From: Cytophagaceae bacterium
GTDB taxonomy: Bacteria > Bacteroidota > Bacteroidia > Cytophagales > Flexibacteraceae
Assembly (NCBI GenBank): GCA_027485575.1
Contig: JAIXQU010000101.1
Location: forward strand, 1 to 64,000
Reading direction: 5' to 3'
Length of the DNA: 64,000 nt
Shown: positions 9,875 through 19,192 of the stretch, one piece after another
How the letters are laid out: every line of letters begins with the position of its first letter
Numbering within the stretch: position 1 is the first letter of the stretch
Program-made: the position numbers and the translations under genes
Notes under the pieces: generated by a model
What the model saw: the letters and a program-made list of their open reading frames with translations, nothing else
The model's database searches: none
What the model was told of the DNA's origin: nothing

Positions 9875-11923
9875 ATGAAACAGTTTTTCACAATTTTAAT
9901 GGCAATTCTCGTAATTACAGAAAGCCATTCACAGAATAAATTTAGGCCGGAAGATATTTGGAAGCTGGGCATGGTATCTGATCCACAAGCCTCACCAGAT
10001 GGCAAATCCATATTATTCGGAACAAAATATACTGACCTTGCAGAAAACAAAGGAAACAATGACCTCTATATTGTTAGTGCTGACGGTCAGGGGAATATAA
10101 AAATAACCAATTCAACTGCTTCAGAGTTCAATGCCAGATGGCGACCCGATGGGAAAAAAATAGGTTTCCTTATGGCTGATGGCGGGGCTCCTCAGTTTTT
10201 TGAAATTAATCCGGATGGATCAGGTCTTGAAAAACTATCTGCGGAAGCAGGTGGAATAGAAGGATTTGAATATTCTCCAAAAGGCGATAAAATTTTATTT
10301 TATAAATCAGTTCAGGTTCAAAATCAGGATGTTAAGTTATTTAAGGACTTGCCTAAAGCTTCGGGAAAAGTATATGATGGCTTAATGTACAGGCATTGGA
10401 CAGATTGGGCAGACGGAAGCTATAACCATGTTTTTTTTCAAGCCTATTCCAATAGTGAGCTGATTGGTAAGCCAATAGATATTATGGCGGGTGAGGCCTT
10501 TGATGCACCACTTAAACCAATGGGTGGAATTGAACAAATCACCTGGAGTCCAGATGGAAAAACTATTGCCTATACCTGCAGAAAGAAAAATGGAACAGCT
10601 GAGGCCATGAGTACAAACAGTGATATTTTTCTTTTTGATACAGATACAAAGCTCACCCGAAACATAAGTCTTGGTATGAATGGGTATGATGTGGAGCCAA
10701 GATTTTCTCCGGATGGAAAAAAAATTGCATGGCAATCTATGGAAAGAGATGGCTATGAAGCAGATAAAAACAGGTTGATGGTTAAGAATCTGTCAACGGG
10801 TGAGGTTACTGACGTGACCAGGGATTATGACATTGCCGTTGAGTCACTGGTTTGGAGCAGCAATAGCCAATTGATTTATTTTCAGGTTCAAACACAGGGA
10901 ACAGTTCAGATTTATGAATATGATTCCCGGGCGCCTGTAAACAAATCCATAGAACCCATTACCAAAGGGCAATTCAATTATACCTCCATTGGATTGTTCA
11001 AATCCGGAAAAAATGATTTCATTTTAGGAACAAAGCAAAGCATGAATGGGCCAAATGAAGTTTGGAAGTTGGACCCGATAGAAGAAAAGGAATACCAAAT
11101 CACAAAAATCAATGAGGAATTTCTTGCCGGGTTCAAACTTTGTAAGGTTGAGAAAAAAATGGTGAAAGCCACAGATGGAAAAGAGATTTTGACCTGGGTT
11201 GTTTATCCTCCAGATTTTAACCCATCCAATGTATATCCGGCCGTTTTATTTTGTCAGGGAGGGCCGCAGTCTATGGTGGGTCAGAGTTTTTCTACAAGAT
11301 GGAATTTCCAATTGATGGCAAGTCAAGGCTATGTGATGGTACTTCCAAACCGTCGGGGTTTGCCCGGTTTTGGCCAGGAGTGGAATGAACAAATCTCCGG
11401 TAAATGGGGAGACCAGGCAATGAAAGACCTTGTATCAGTCACCGACTGGATGAGCAGTGAACCCTATATAGATAAAAACAAACTGGCTGCTGTGGGCGCA
11501 AGCTTTGGGGGTTATTCTGTGTATTGGTTGGCAGGAAATCACCAAAAAAGGTTTAAAGCTTTTATTGCCCACTGTGGTGTTTTTAATCTTGAAAGTATGT
11601 ACGGCGCCACTGAGGAAACATGGTTTAGCAATTGGGACATGAAGGGACCTTACTGGCAGGAACCAAAGCCGGAAAGCTATACGAAATTTTCTCCCCATTT
11701 ATTTGTGAAAAACTGGGATACCCCCATGTTGGTAATTCACAATGAAAAAGACTTTAGGGTACCCTTAACAGAAGGGCTTCAGGCATTTTCTGCTGCACAA
11801 CTTAAAAATGTGCCAAGTCGGTTTCTCTATTTTCCGGACGAAGGCCATTGGGTGCTTAAGCCTCAAAATTCTGTTTTGTGGAACAGAGTTTTCTTTGATT
11901 GGTTGGGCAGGTATTTAAAGTAA
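9875..11923 (+). CDS. S9 family serine peptidase (dipeptidyl/acylaminoacyl peptidase type), exported
   Basis: A 682-residue protein with a signal peptide (MKQFFTILMAILVITESHSQ), a beta-propeller of PD40-type repeats (ASPDGKSILFGT, WRPDGKKIGFL, WSPDGKTIAYT, FSPDGKKIAWQS) and a C-terminal alpha/beta hydrolase domain. The nucleophile is Ser543 in GASFGGYS. Asp626 (NEKDFRVP) and His658 (DEGHWV) complete the triad. The propeller gates access of short peptides to the active site in this family, so a periplasmic role in peptide breakdown is likely. It follows the VOC gene by 6 bases. Confidence 0.95.
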   Translation: MKQFFTILMAILVITESHSQNKFRPEDIWKLGMVSDPQASPDGKSILFGTKYTDLAENKGNNDLYIVSADGQGNIKITNSTASEFNARWRPDGKKIGFLMADGGAPQFFEINPDGSGLEKLSAEAGGIEGFEYSPKGDKILFYKSVQVQNQDVKLFKDLPKASGKVYDGLMYRHWTDWADGSYNHVFFQAYSNSELIGKPIDIMAGEAFDAPLKPMGGIEQITWSPDGKTIAYTCRKKNGTAEAMSTNSDIFLFDTDTKLTRNISLGMNGYDVEPRFSPDGKKIAWQSMERDGYEADKNRLMVKNLSTGEVTDVTRDYDIAVESLVWSSNSQLIYFQVQTQGTVQIYEYDSRAPVNKSIEPITKGQFNYTSIGLFKSGKNDFILGTKQSMNGPNEVWKLDPIEEKEYQITKINEEFLAGFKLCKVEKKMVKATDGKEILTWVVYPPDFNPSNVYPAVLFCQGGPQSMVGQSFSTRWNFQLMASQGYVMVLPNRRGLPGFGQEWNEQISGKWGDQAMKDLVSVTDWMSSEPYIDKNKLAAVGASFGGYSVYWLAGNHQKRFKAFIAHCGVFNLESMYGATEETWFSNWDMKGPYWQEPKPESYTKFSPHLFVKNWDTPMLVIHNEKDFRVPLTEGLQAFSAAQLKNVPSRFLYFPDEGHWVLKPQNSVLWNRVFFDWLGRYLK

Positions 11924-11987
11924 AAGACTTTTCCATTGAAAAGATTGATTTTTCTACAATTGGCACAATTAATGCCCTGAGGGAACT

Positions 11988-12001
11988 ATTGTATATACAA
12001 T
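11988..12001. repeat. 14-bp perfect palindrome over the ABC transporter start codon
   Basis: ATTGTATATACAAT reads the same on both strands and includes the first two bases of the ATG at 12000. It could be an operator or simply AT-rich leader sequence. Confidence 0.35.
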
Positions 12002-13754
12002 GAAAATCCTTTTCAAATACCTTAATGTTCATCTCGGTTTAATTGTAATTGCGCTTCTTTTAGCCGCAATCAACCAGGTTTTTTCCATGATGGATCCTTA
12101 TCTGGTTGGAAAAATTGTAGATACCTATCTTACTAATTTTAGCAAATACTCAAAAGACGAATTTCTTTGGGGGGCCGGAAAACTTCTTTTAGGAATCATT
12201 GGGGTTGCATTTATTTCAAGAATCGCTAAAAATTTTCAGGATTATTATGTTAATGTGATAACGCAAAGGATAGGAGCGAAGATTTATTCTGATGGTCTTT
12301 CCCATTCATTGGAGTTGCCTTATCATGTCTTTGAAAATCAGAGAAGTGGAACAACATTAACCATTTTACAAAAGGTAAGGACAGATGTAGAGAAATTGAT
12401 AAATGCCTCTGTTAACATCATCTTCACCGCCACAGTAGCCATAGCTTTTGTATGTTTTTATGCTCTTCAGGTTCACTGGGCAATTATTCCTCTTTATGCT
12501 TCTACCATTCCATTGCTAGGCTCTGTTGTTTATTTTTTAGGGGGAAGAATCAAAAAAATTCAAAAGAAACTAGTCGCCCAATCCACAGAATTGGCAGGTT
12601 CCACAGTTGAATCTCTTCGAAACATAGAGCTAATAAAAGCACTGGGTTTAAGTCAGCAGGAAATAATCAGGCTGAACAAAACTACCGACAAAATACTTGC
12701 CCTTGAGCTGGAAAAGGTAAAGTATCTGAGGATGCTCAGCTTTGCTCAGGGAACAATGGTTAACCTTTTAAGGACAGGAATCATGTTTAGCCTTTTGTTT
12801 TTGGTTTTCAATCAGAAAATAACACCCGGGCAATTTATGACCCTTATTTTCTACTCGTTTGCAATTTTTAATCCATTGCAGGAAATGGGAAATATCATTA
12901 ATATCTTCAGGGAAAGTCAGGCCAGTCTGGAAAATTTTGAGAATATCATGAATACACCCAAGGAACCAAAACCTCTGGATGCCATTGAAATCCATGATGT
13001 TAAAAATATAAGTTTTAATAATGTATCATTCAGATATCTGGGTTCCAAAAATGATGCTTTAGAAAATATCAGCCTTAAAATGAACCAAGGCCAAACCATC
13101 GCATTTGTTGGGCCTTCCGGTTCTGGAAAATCGACTTTGATAAAGCTTCTGGTTGGCCTTTACCGCCCAATTGGTGGAACCATTTCTTATAATGGCTTTC
13201 CGATGGAAGAGTTGGCTTTGGAGGATCTCAGAACTCAGCTTGGTTTGGTGACTCAGGAAACCCATTTGTTTGCAGGCACCATTCGTGAAAATCTTTTATT
13301 TGTTAATCCGGATGCCAGTGAGGATGAGTTGTGGTCCGTTTTGAAAAAAGCATCCTGCGATAATCTGATGAAGAGGGCTCAGAATGGCTTGGATTCTCAT
13401 ATTGGTGAAGGAGGTGTAAAAGTATCAGGGGGCGAAAAGCAACGATTGGCCATCGCCCGGGCTTTGCTTCGAAATCCTAAAATATTAATTTTTGATGAAG
13501 CCACTTCTGCCTTAGATTCATTGACTGAAGAAGATATCATTCAAACCATAAAGTCTATTAGCGACCACAAGCAACATCTTGTAGTTATGGTTGCCCACCG
13601 TCTTTCAACCATTATGCATGCCGATAACATTTTTGTAATGGAGCACGGTAATATCCTTGAAGAAGGAACCCATAACGAATTGCTTGAGATGAAAGGTCTT
13701 TACTCCGCCATGTGGAGGCAGCAAATAGGGGAAAGAAGAAAGGTTCTGGTTTAG
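12000..13754 (+). CDS. ABC exporter, fused permease/ATPase (half-transporter)
   Basis: A 584-residue half-transporter of the MsbA/multidrug exporter type, expected to act as a homodimer in the inner membrane. The N-terminal half has about six transmembrane helices. The ATPase half has Walker A GPSGSGKST (371-379), a Q-loop in LGLVTQETHLF, the signature VSGGEKQRLAIARALL, Walker B ILIFDEATSALD and the H-loop VAHRLSTI. The 584-residue length is usual. The substrate cannot be read from the sequence; lipids, peptides and drugs are all possible. It is preceded by an S9 peptidase on the same strand, but 76 bases and a start-codon palindrome separate them. Confidence 0.95.
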   Translation: MKILFKYLNVHLGLIVIALLLAAINQVFSMMDPYLVGKIVDTYLTNFSKYSKDEFLWGAGKLLLGIIGVAFISRIAKNFQDYYVNVITQRIGAKIYSDGLSHSLELPYHVFENQRSGTTLTILQKVRTDVEKLINASVNIIFTATVAIAFVCFYALQVHWAIIPLYASTIPLLGSVVYFLGGRIKKIQKKLVAQSTELAGSTVESLRNIELIKALGLSQQEIIRLNKTTDKILALELEKVKYLRMLSFAQGTMVNLLRTGIMFSLLFLVFNQKITPGQFMTLIFYSFAIFNPLQEMGNIINIFRESQASLENFENIMNTPKEPKPLDAIEIHDVKNISFNNVSFRYLGSKNDALENISLKMNQGQTIAFVGPSGSGKSTLIKLLVGLYRPIGGTISYNGFPMEELALEDLRTQLGLVTQETHLFAGTIRENLLFVNPDASEDELWSVLKKASCDNLMKRAQNGLDSHIGEGGVKVSGGEKQRLAIARALLRNPKILIFDEATSALDSLTEEDIIQTIKSISDHKQHLVVMVAHRLSTIMHADNIFVMEHGNILEEGTHNELLEMKGLYSAMWRQQIGERRKVLV

Positions 13755-13909
13755 GATGTTTTTTTCTGACCGCTTAACCACCGAAAATTGATATCTACCG
13801 CTCAGGTGTACTATTTTCTTTTGGTCAGCCCACATTGATTTTCAGCCTTTTATCTCAATTATTGCTGGCTGAGTCTGTTCAAACTAAGATTTCTTCCTTT
13901 GTTGTAAAT

Positions 13910-13964
13910 AGCCTTTCCATAAGGCTGATAGGTCGGTTCTTTTGAAGAAAATAACTTATCAGCC
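13910..13964 (+). promoter_or_regulatory. Mutually exclusive hairpins just before a lipoprotein start codon
   Basis: Two inverted repeats share bases. AGCCTT/AAGGCT (13910-13915 with 13921-13926, 5-base loop) overlaps GGCTGATAGGT/ACTTATCAGCC (13923-13933 with 13954-13964, one G-U pair). The second ends at the base before the ATG at 13965. In RNA only one could form at a time, and the second would bury the start region. This is a structural reading without folding calculation. Confidence 0.4.
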
Positions 13965-14207
13965 ATGTTAAAAATAACTCAAAAAATAATCCTGCTGTCA
14001 AGCCTTGTAGTTCTTGCAAGTTCCTGTAGCCAATTGCCCGAGGATCCCCGTACATGGGAAAGCTTTAAATCTGAAAACATAAAAAAGAATGAAGTTCAGA
14101 TTAATCCAAAAACACCCGTTACTTCTTTTGAAGACCATGAAGGGCAGGTTTCGCATCCTGTAAATCCCAACAATCCAGAGGATAAAAAGGGGAAAAGTAC
14201 TTTTTAA
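13965..14207 (+). CDS. Small lipoprotein of unknown function
   Basis: An 80-residue protein with a basic start, a hydrophobic core and a clear lipobox (VVLASSC, Cys21), so it should be lipidated and sit on an envelope membrane. The mature part is about 60 residues, charged and proline/asparagine rich (for example HPVNPNNPEDKKGK), and probably unstructured. No domain was recognised. It lies alone, 210 bases after the ABC exporter, with a hairpin pair directly before its start. Confidence 0.75.
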   Translation: MLKITQKIILLSSLVVLASSCSQLPEDPRTWESFKSENIKKNEVQINPKTPVTSFEDHEGQVSHPVNPNNPEDKKGKSTF

Positions 14208-14438
14208 CCCGTAATTGCCATTGGGAAAGACCTGTTTGTCGATAGAAGCAGTTATTCAGAGCGTATACTGGTTCAAATCAGTGGTTTCGCTTCCTTTTCT
14301 TTTGTATCCGTAGCTCTACTACGAATTTAGAAAAAAAGGTGGTGATTTTTTGCAAACTTGTCTCGTACAACTTTAATGTCGGGGTTGTCCGCTCATAGCG
14401 AAGTCCTAATGACAAATCCGCGTTTAATTGCCAGTCTT

Positions 14439-14480
14439 TTCATCAGGATGAATCCAAATATTTCGAATCATTCTGATGAA
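14439..14480. terminator. Candidate bidirectional terminator hairpin
   Basis: TTCATCAGGATGA (14439-14451) pairs with TCATTCTGATGAA (14468-14480), a 13-bp stem with one G-T pair and a 16-base loop. It lies between the convergent lipoprotein and flavoprotein genes. Neither side has a long T run, so termination strength is uncertain. Confidence 0.4.
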
Positions 14481-14500
14481 GGATTCCATTTCAGGTTATT

Positions 14501-15985
14501 TTAAAGCTGGCTTTCATACCTGCCGGGAGAAAAAATCCGGTTAGGGTCAAGGGCATTTTTAAGTTTAGCCACCAGCTGCCAGTGTGGATTTTGGGGATCG
14601 ATGTAGTCGTGCATTGTTTTCACATCGAATCTGTAAAACCGGAAGCCTGAGTCGTAAAACCTCCGGATCATTTCATTGTTCGCTTTGTGGGCAAGGGCCA
14701 CCGCAGAAGCATCAGTTCTGTCAAAATAAATATTGATTACCGACTCGAGATATAAATCATTGAGTGGGTTAAGCGTAGCAGCAGGAATGATTCCAAAATC
14801 AGCTTCAATTGAATCTAATATTTGGGTAGCTTTTTCGATGTCTGGCCCGTTGGCCGGTAAAATTGGAAGGCAGCAAAGCATCCCGTATTTTCCAAGGTCA
14901 ATCTGCAGGTCTTTTCTATCAAGGGTGGCGCCTTCACTTTGGTACATGGCCCTTACAAAATAGTCGGTTGGCTTCCCGGTATGGCAGCCAAATACTTCGC
15001 CAAGATTTTGGCCTTTAGCTTCTTCCTTCGACAGAAAACCCATGGAATCGCAAATATTTTTGAAATACTCCGGAATTTCGGTTTCTAAAAAACGGACAAA
15101 GTTTTCAGACCCTTGGATCATGGCCATAGCCGTCCAGATGGTGCTATTTTCTTTGTTTTGGTTTTCGATTTTCATCCTTTTGTCATTTCCAATATGGGTG
15201 ACAGAATGAATGTATTTCCTTTGATATAAGTCGGCCAAAGTATCAACCAGAGTTGGCAAATGGGCTTGTTCTACTTTGATCCAGATCATTTTCTGAACCT
15301 CCTTTTTCGGGTAAAGATTGACGATCAATTTGGTCACAATTCCAAGGTTGGATTGAGAAAAAATACCCCTCCAATCAGGTCCCATACCAAAAGGAAAATA
15401 TTGGGCTGTCTCATTCGATTTTTCAAGATTCCAGAACCCAGACTTAACCCTGAGTCCATCGGCAAGTAAAACTTCCATTCCCCGGATATCCTCAATGCGG
15501 TGGGCCAAAAATCCGGAGCCTCTTTCCATACAATTTCCTAAAACAGATGACTGTGGCGCAGACCCGGTTACATTGACCATTAAACTGAGGTTTCTTTTTT
15601 CAATTTCTTCGGCCAATTCGCCTTGAGATACTCCAGGTTCCACAATGGCGAAATGAAATTTTTCATTAATTAATAAAATTTCATTTAAAGCACTAAGGTC
15701 CAATAAAATACAACCATCAACAACAGGCAGCTTTGAGCCTAAGCCCCAGTTAAGTCCTTTGCTATACGTGTATATGGGCGTTGAATTTTGATTGGCAATT
15801 TCAACAACCCCGTCCAGCATAGATTGACTTTTTATCCGGATTAAGCCCAAAACTTCAGGTGCCTCAAAATGGGAGGTGTTTTGAAGTAAATGGTTTAGTT
15901 CATCACCTTGAAAAACTATATTTTCAGTTCCGGTAATCGGAATAAACTTCTCAATGCCCGTATTGGATAAAGTTGAAGAATTCAC
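14501..15985 (-). CDS. FAD-binding oxidoreductase, vanillyl-alcohol oxidase/4-cresol dehydrogenase type
   Basis: A 494-residue flavoenzyme with an N-terminal PCMH-type FAD domain: YTYSKGLNWGLGSK, then LDLSALNEIL, VEPGVSQGELAEEI and GNCMERGSG. The C-terminal substrate domain ends ALDPNRIFSPGRY. This arrangement is that of vanillyl-alcohol oxidase and the flavoprotein subunit of 4-cresol dehydrogenase, which oxidise para-substituted phenols. No signal peptide is visible and no cytochrome partner is encoded nearby, so an oxidase or other acceptor is more likely than a cresol dehydrogenase complex. A methyltransferase gene lies 31 bases upstream on the same strand, which suggests a two-gene tailoring or catabolic unit. 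Substrate unknown. Confidence 0.85.
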   Translation of the reverse strand: MNSSTLSNTGIEKFIPITGTENIVFQGDELNHLLQNTSHFEAPEVLGLIRIKSQSMLDGVVEIANQNSTPIYTYSKGLNWGLGSKLPVVDGCILLDLSALNEILLINEKFHFAIVEPGVSQGELAEEIEKRNLSLMVNVTGSAPQSSVLGNCMERGSGFLAHRIEDIRGMEVLLADGLRVKSGFWNLEKSNETAQYFPFGMGPDWRGIFSQSNLGIVTKLIVNLYPKKEVQKMIWIKVEQAHLPTLVDTLADLYQRKYIHSVTHIGNDKRMKIENQNKENSTIWTAMAMIQGSENFVRFLETEIPEYFKNICDSMGFLSKEEAKGQNLGEVFGCHTGKPTDYFVRAMYQSEGATLDRKDLQIDLGKYGMLCCLPILPANGPDIEKATQILDSIEADFGIIPAATLNPLNDLYLESVINIYFDRTDASAVALAHKANNEMIRRFYDSGFRFYRFDVKTMHDYIDPQNPHWQLVAKLKNALDPNRIFSPGRYESQL

Positions 15986-16016
15986 AGAATAATTGGTTTA
16001 GAAAATCAGAAGAAAA

Positions 16017-16832
16017 TTAAATACCGACAACGGCCACAATAAAAGGACCGCCTGCCAGTTCAATGTTATCAGCCAAAAGCAAATCAGCTTCCAAACAGAG
16101 GTTTCTCACCCTTTCGTTTTCAAAAAACTGTTGCGGAAAAATAGAAGAAAGGGAAGGAAAGGTTGAAATGGCATGAATTCCAAAAAAACGTTCAAGTTCA
16201 GCTTTTATTTCTTTGACAGAATAGGCAACAACCGGAATCTGAAAATTTTGTCCGCCAAACTGGACTTCCAGCGTTTCTTCATTGTGGTTGAGGCGGGAAG
16301 AAATTGCAGGTGCCCAGCCAAGTTCGAGCTGATTGACAAAGGCTTGTGAATTATAAAATGAAAAAATAACCCTTCCGCCTGGTTTTAGAACTCTTTTAAT
16401 TTCAAGAAAAAAGTTGGCTGGGTTTAAAACAAAGGAGCCCATCCCGAAGGATGAATTAATAAAATCGACAGATTGATCCGCAAAAGGAAGGGGGTCTTGC
16501 TCCACATCCAGGGTCATAAAGACGGTGTTCTTTAAGCCTCTTTTTTTCTGGTTGATTTGGGCCTGTGCAGTCATTTCAGGTGCAAAATCCAAACCAAAAA
16601 CTTTTTCAAAATATCCGGCCAAAGTAAAGCTGTCTCTCCCGGTTCCACTTCCGAGTACTACGGCTACCTTTTTTTCTGGTATGTGGTCGATAGAGGCATG
16701 TATCAGGTCTTCCTCATACCTCATGTAAATTCCGGTGGCATGGTTAGAATTTTCATAAATGTCATCGTAAGTAGATGCGGCCGCAGCCGATAAACTTTTA
16801 TGAGACTCTTTTAATTGTAACCAGTTTTCCAT
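16017..16832 (-). CDS. Class I SAM-dependent methyltransferase
   Basis: A 271-residue Rossmann-fold methyltransferase. Motif I is VAVVLGSGTGRDS (GSGTGRD at 61-67), the acidic residue at the end of strand 2 is Asp82 in FGLDFAPEM, and a motif IV/post-I block is LPFADQSVDFINSSFGMGSF. The region EIKRVLKPGGRVIFSFYN is the usual post-motif helix and strand. The family resembles Methyltransf_11/25 small-molecule enzymes. It is the upstream partner of the VAO-type flavoprotein (31 bases between them), so the two probably act on the same, unknown, compound. Confidence 0.9.
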   Translation of the reverse strand: MENWLQLKESHKSLSAAAASTYDDIYENSNHATGIYMRYEEDLIHASIDHIPEKKVAVVLGSGTGRDSFTLAGYFEKVFGLDFAPEMTAQAQINQKKRGLKNTVFMTLDVEQDPLPFADQSVDFINSSFGMGSFVLNPANFFLEIKRVLKPGGRVIFSFYNSQAFVNQLELGWAPAISSRLNHNEETLEVQFGGQNFQIPVVAYSVKEIKAELERFFGIHAISTFPSLSSIFPQQFFENERVRNLCLEADLLLADNIELAGGPFIVAVVGI

Positions 16833-16883
16833 ATGTAAAGCCAGAAAAATAACATTGAAATCGTTAATTAAAACAAAAACAAA

Positions 16884-16910
16884 GGGCGAAAGTTATATTA
16901 ACCTTCGCCC
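16884..16910 (-). terminator. Intrinsic terminator of the DinB gene
   Basis: On the minus strand GGGCGAA and TTCGCCC frame an inner GTTA/TAAC pair, then a T-rich run follows. It lies 59 bases past the DinB stop and upstream of the methyltransferase start. Confidence 0.8.
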
Positions 16911-16968
16911 AAAAGATACTTTTCGCTAAAATTAATTTCTAAATATCTGGTTTACAGATACTAAATAA

Positions 16969-17547
16969 TTATTTTCCGGGATAAAGTTCAGATTGCATGC
17001 TTTCTACTATTTGCAGCGTGTGTCTGGTTGTGTGCCCGGAAACAAACAGAATTAATTGATAAATATCGATTGTTTCCAATCCTGGAAAGTAGGTAAAGTG
17101 GACTCTTAATTCTTCGTCTGTATTTTTTATCCATTCCATCATTTCTGACCTTTTTTCAAGGAAAGATTTGATCAGGTTTTCTTTATCTATTTTCTTTTCA
17201 AAAACCTCTTCCCATGGCTGGCCTTTTATTTTATAGCTTCTATCTTCCATTCCTGCATAGGAAGCCACATCTTTACCTTCGGCTTCTTTTCTTTTTTCAG
17301 GATTGGCAGGCTCAGAGAGCATTTTATCTATGGTCGGTTTGAAAAAATACAATTCAGTCTGTAGAAGATGGTCCGCACATTCAGCGATACTCCACTGCCC
17401 GGAAGCAGCCCTGAAATACCATTGGTCTTCAGTTAGATCCTTGATCGTCTCAATAAATTTGTTTGCCGTTCCTGTTAAATGTTGGATTGCAAAATCCTTT
17501 TCTGTTCCAGTGATTTGATAATCTTTGTTTTTCATGTAGTTGGTCAT
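16969..17547 (-). CDS. DinB family (DinB_2/DUF664-type) protein
   Basis: A 192-residue four-helix-bundle protein. The hallmark is ASGQWSIAECADHLLQTELYF in the second helix, with a later GHTTRHTLQI. The histidines of these two segments form the metal site in this superfamily, which includes thiol-dependent transferases. It starts at the first of several ATGs; the second, at residue 5, is also possible. It is followed by a strong terminator, so it is separate from the methyltransferase downstream. Function cannot be narrowed further. Confidence 0.85.
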   Translation of the reverse strand: MTNYMKNKDYQITGTEKDFAIQHLTGTANKFIETIKDLTEDQWYFRAASGQWSIAECADHLLQTELYFFKPTIDKMLSEPANPEKRKEAEGKDVASYAGMEDRSYKIKGQPWEEVFEKKIDKENLIKSFLEKRSEMMEWIKNTDEELRVHFTYFPGLETIDIYQLILFVSGHTTRHTLQIVESMQSELYPGK

Positions 17548-17567
17548 TCTGAGCTACAAAAATTTAC

Positions 17568-19055
17568 CTATTTCCATTTCCATTCATTACTAATTTGGAG
17601 TTTTTCTTTCAAGCCATGTCTGGTAAGCCAATTCGAAAGTTTCTTTTGGCCGAAGTGCCTGACTGGAATTCTATTTGCTCTTCCCAATTCCAAGGCGAGC
17701 ATGCTGTGTAAGGTTGCACTGGTAGTTAAATAGTAGGGTTGAATCAAATTAATATTGTCGCAATCTGCATGATAGCAATCGTAAATTGAATCTGGCATTG
17801 AAGAAATTGCACTAAAAACGGGAACTCCTTCCAGCATAAATGGCTGGTGATCGGAATGTAAGTCTGGTTCATTGATTAGGGTATTTTTGAAACCGGGCAT
17901 TATTTTCATTGCTTTTGTGCCAAAATCTTGCAGGATGTTGCCAAGCCCGGGCCAATCAAATGCATTGAATCCAACCGGATTTCCAACCATATCCAGGTTG
18001 ACCAAAAGCTTAATGTCCTTTATTTGGTCTTTGCTTTTCATGGTTTGAAGGATATGGCGTGATCCCAGGAGCCCAAGTTCTTCTCCCATTGTCCAGATAA
18101 ACAAAACATTTCGGTTTAAGTGACTGCGATACTGGTTTACTGCTCTGGCAATATCTAGTAAAGCAAATGATCCCAAACCATTATCTGTAGCACCAGTAGA
18201 AAGGTCCCAACTATCCAGGTGGGCAGTAAAAACGATGGTTTCTTTGGTTGGATTTTTGGCTTTTATGTATCCCAATACATTTCTGGCTTCGCCGGTTCTT
18301 TGTTCATTTTTGACCAAAAGGTCTGCCATTACTTTTTCAGTTTTGAGCCAATTCCGTAACATTTGTCCTTCATTTCCTGAGATACAAACTGCGGGGATAT
18401 CAACAACTTTACCTGTAAGACTTGCTGTTCCGGTAAGGATGTTGTCCTTTTTTGCCGGGTGTATAAAAATCACGGAGGAAGCCCCGTATTTCAATGCAAG
18501 TGAAATTTTTTCAGCCCTATGCAAATTTCTTCTCCCGCTATCTTTTTTTGTTAATCCAAGATTTAGCAAAAGGCAATTGCCTTTTATCTTTTCATTAATC
18601 TTTTGTAAGTCCTTTTCTAAACCATCTCCACCATCAACAATATGCCATAATCCAGTTGCCGAAGGTGTATTGGCCAAAGAAACAGCGTTTATTTTTAAAT
18701 AATTATCAGACCGGAATGGAACCAATTCTACTTTACAAATTTTTCTGTTCCACACCTGAATGGGGAACGGATCATAAGCCACTGAATCAAGGCCTGAGTC
18801 CACCAACTTTTCATAAACAAAGCTTTCTGCACTTCGGCCATTGAGGGTTCCGGTGAGTCGATGTCCAATTTTTTCGCCGGCCAGTTTAAGCCATTCATAA
18901 GACTTAGAATTCACTTTCAGCCATTCATTGACTTTAAGATGAAGGCTATCGTCACTTGTCCCATTTGAATTTTTAGAATAACCTTCCACGCAAAAGAAAC
19001 CACAGGAAACACAAACTAGGAAAGAAAAAAATGCCTGGAGATTTTTGGAATTCAC
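17568..19055 (-). CDS. M28 family zinc metallopeptidase with PA domain, exported
   Basis: A 495-residue exported aminopeptidase-like protein. An N-terminal signal peptide is followed by a protease-associated (PA) domain (about 130-255) and an M28 catalytic domain. Metal and catalytic residues in order are His279 (TAHLDSWD), Asp291 (GATDNGLG), Glu325/Glu326 (GEELGLLGSRH), Asp355 (VNLDMVG) and His429 (CYHADCDN). This matches a two-zinc aminopeptidase or carboxypeptidase. It probably digests peptides in the periplasm. It lies 20 bases upstream of the DinB start on the same strand. Confidence 0.95.
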   Translation of the reverse strand: MNSKNLQAFFSFLVCVSCGFFCVEGYSKNSNGTSDDSLHLKVNEWLKVNSKSYEWLKLAGEKIGHRLTGTLNGRSAESFVYEKLVDSGLDSVAYDPFPIQVWNRKICKVELVPFRSDNYLKINAVSLANTPSATGLWHIVDGGDGLEKDLQKINEKIKGNCLLLNLGLTKKDSGRRNLHRAEKISLALKYGASSVIFIHPAKKDNILTGTASLTGKVVDIPAVCISGNEGQMLRNWLKTEKVMADLLVKNEQRTGEARNVLGYIKAKNPTKETIVFTAHLDSWDLSTGATDNGLGSFALLDIARAVNQYRSHLNRNVLFIWTMGEELGLLGSRHILQTMKSKDQIKDIKLLVNLDMVGNPVGFNAFDWPGLGNILQDFGTKAMKIMPGFKNTLINEPDLHSDHQPFMLEGVPVFSAISSMPDSIYDCYHADCDNINLIQPYYLTTSATLHSMLALELGRANRIPVRHFGQKKLSNWLTRHGLKEKLQISNEWKWK

Positions 19056-19192
19056 GAATGGTAAATTTTAATAGTTGATTCAAAATTCAAATTAAACCTA
19101 TACGAACTGAAGTAAAAGATTTAATTAAAGGAAATACTTGTCAATGAGGCTGATTTTGGCTTTTTTTGCACTAAAATTCGTTCTTTAAAGGT

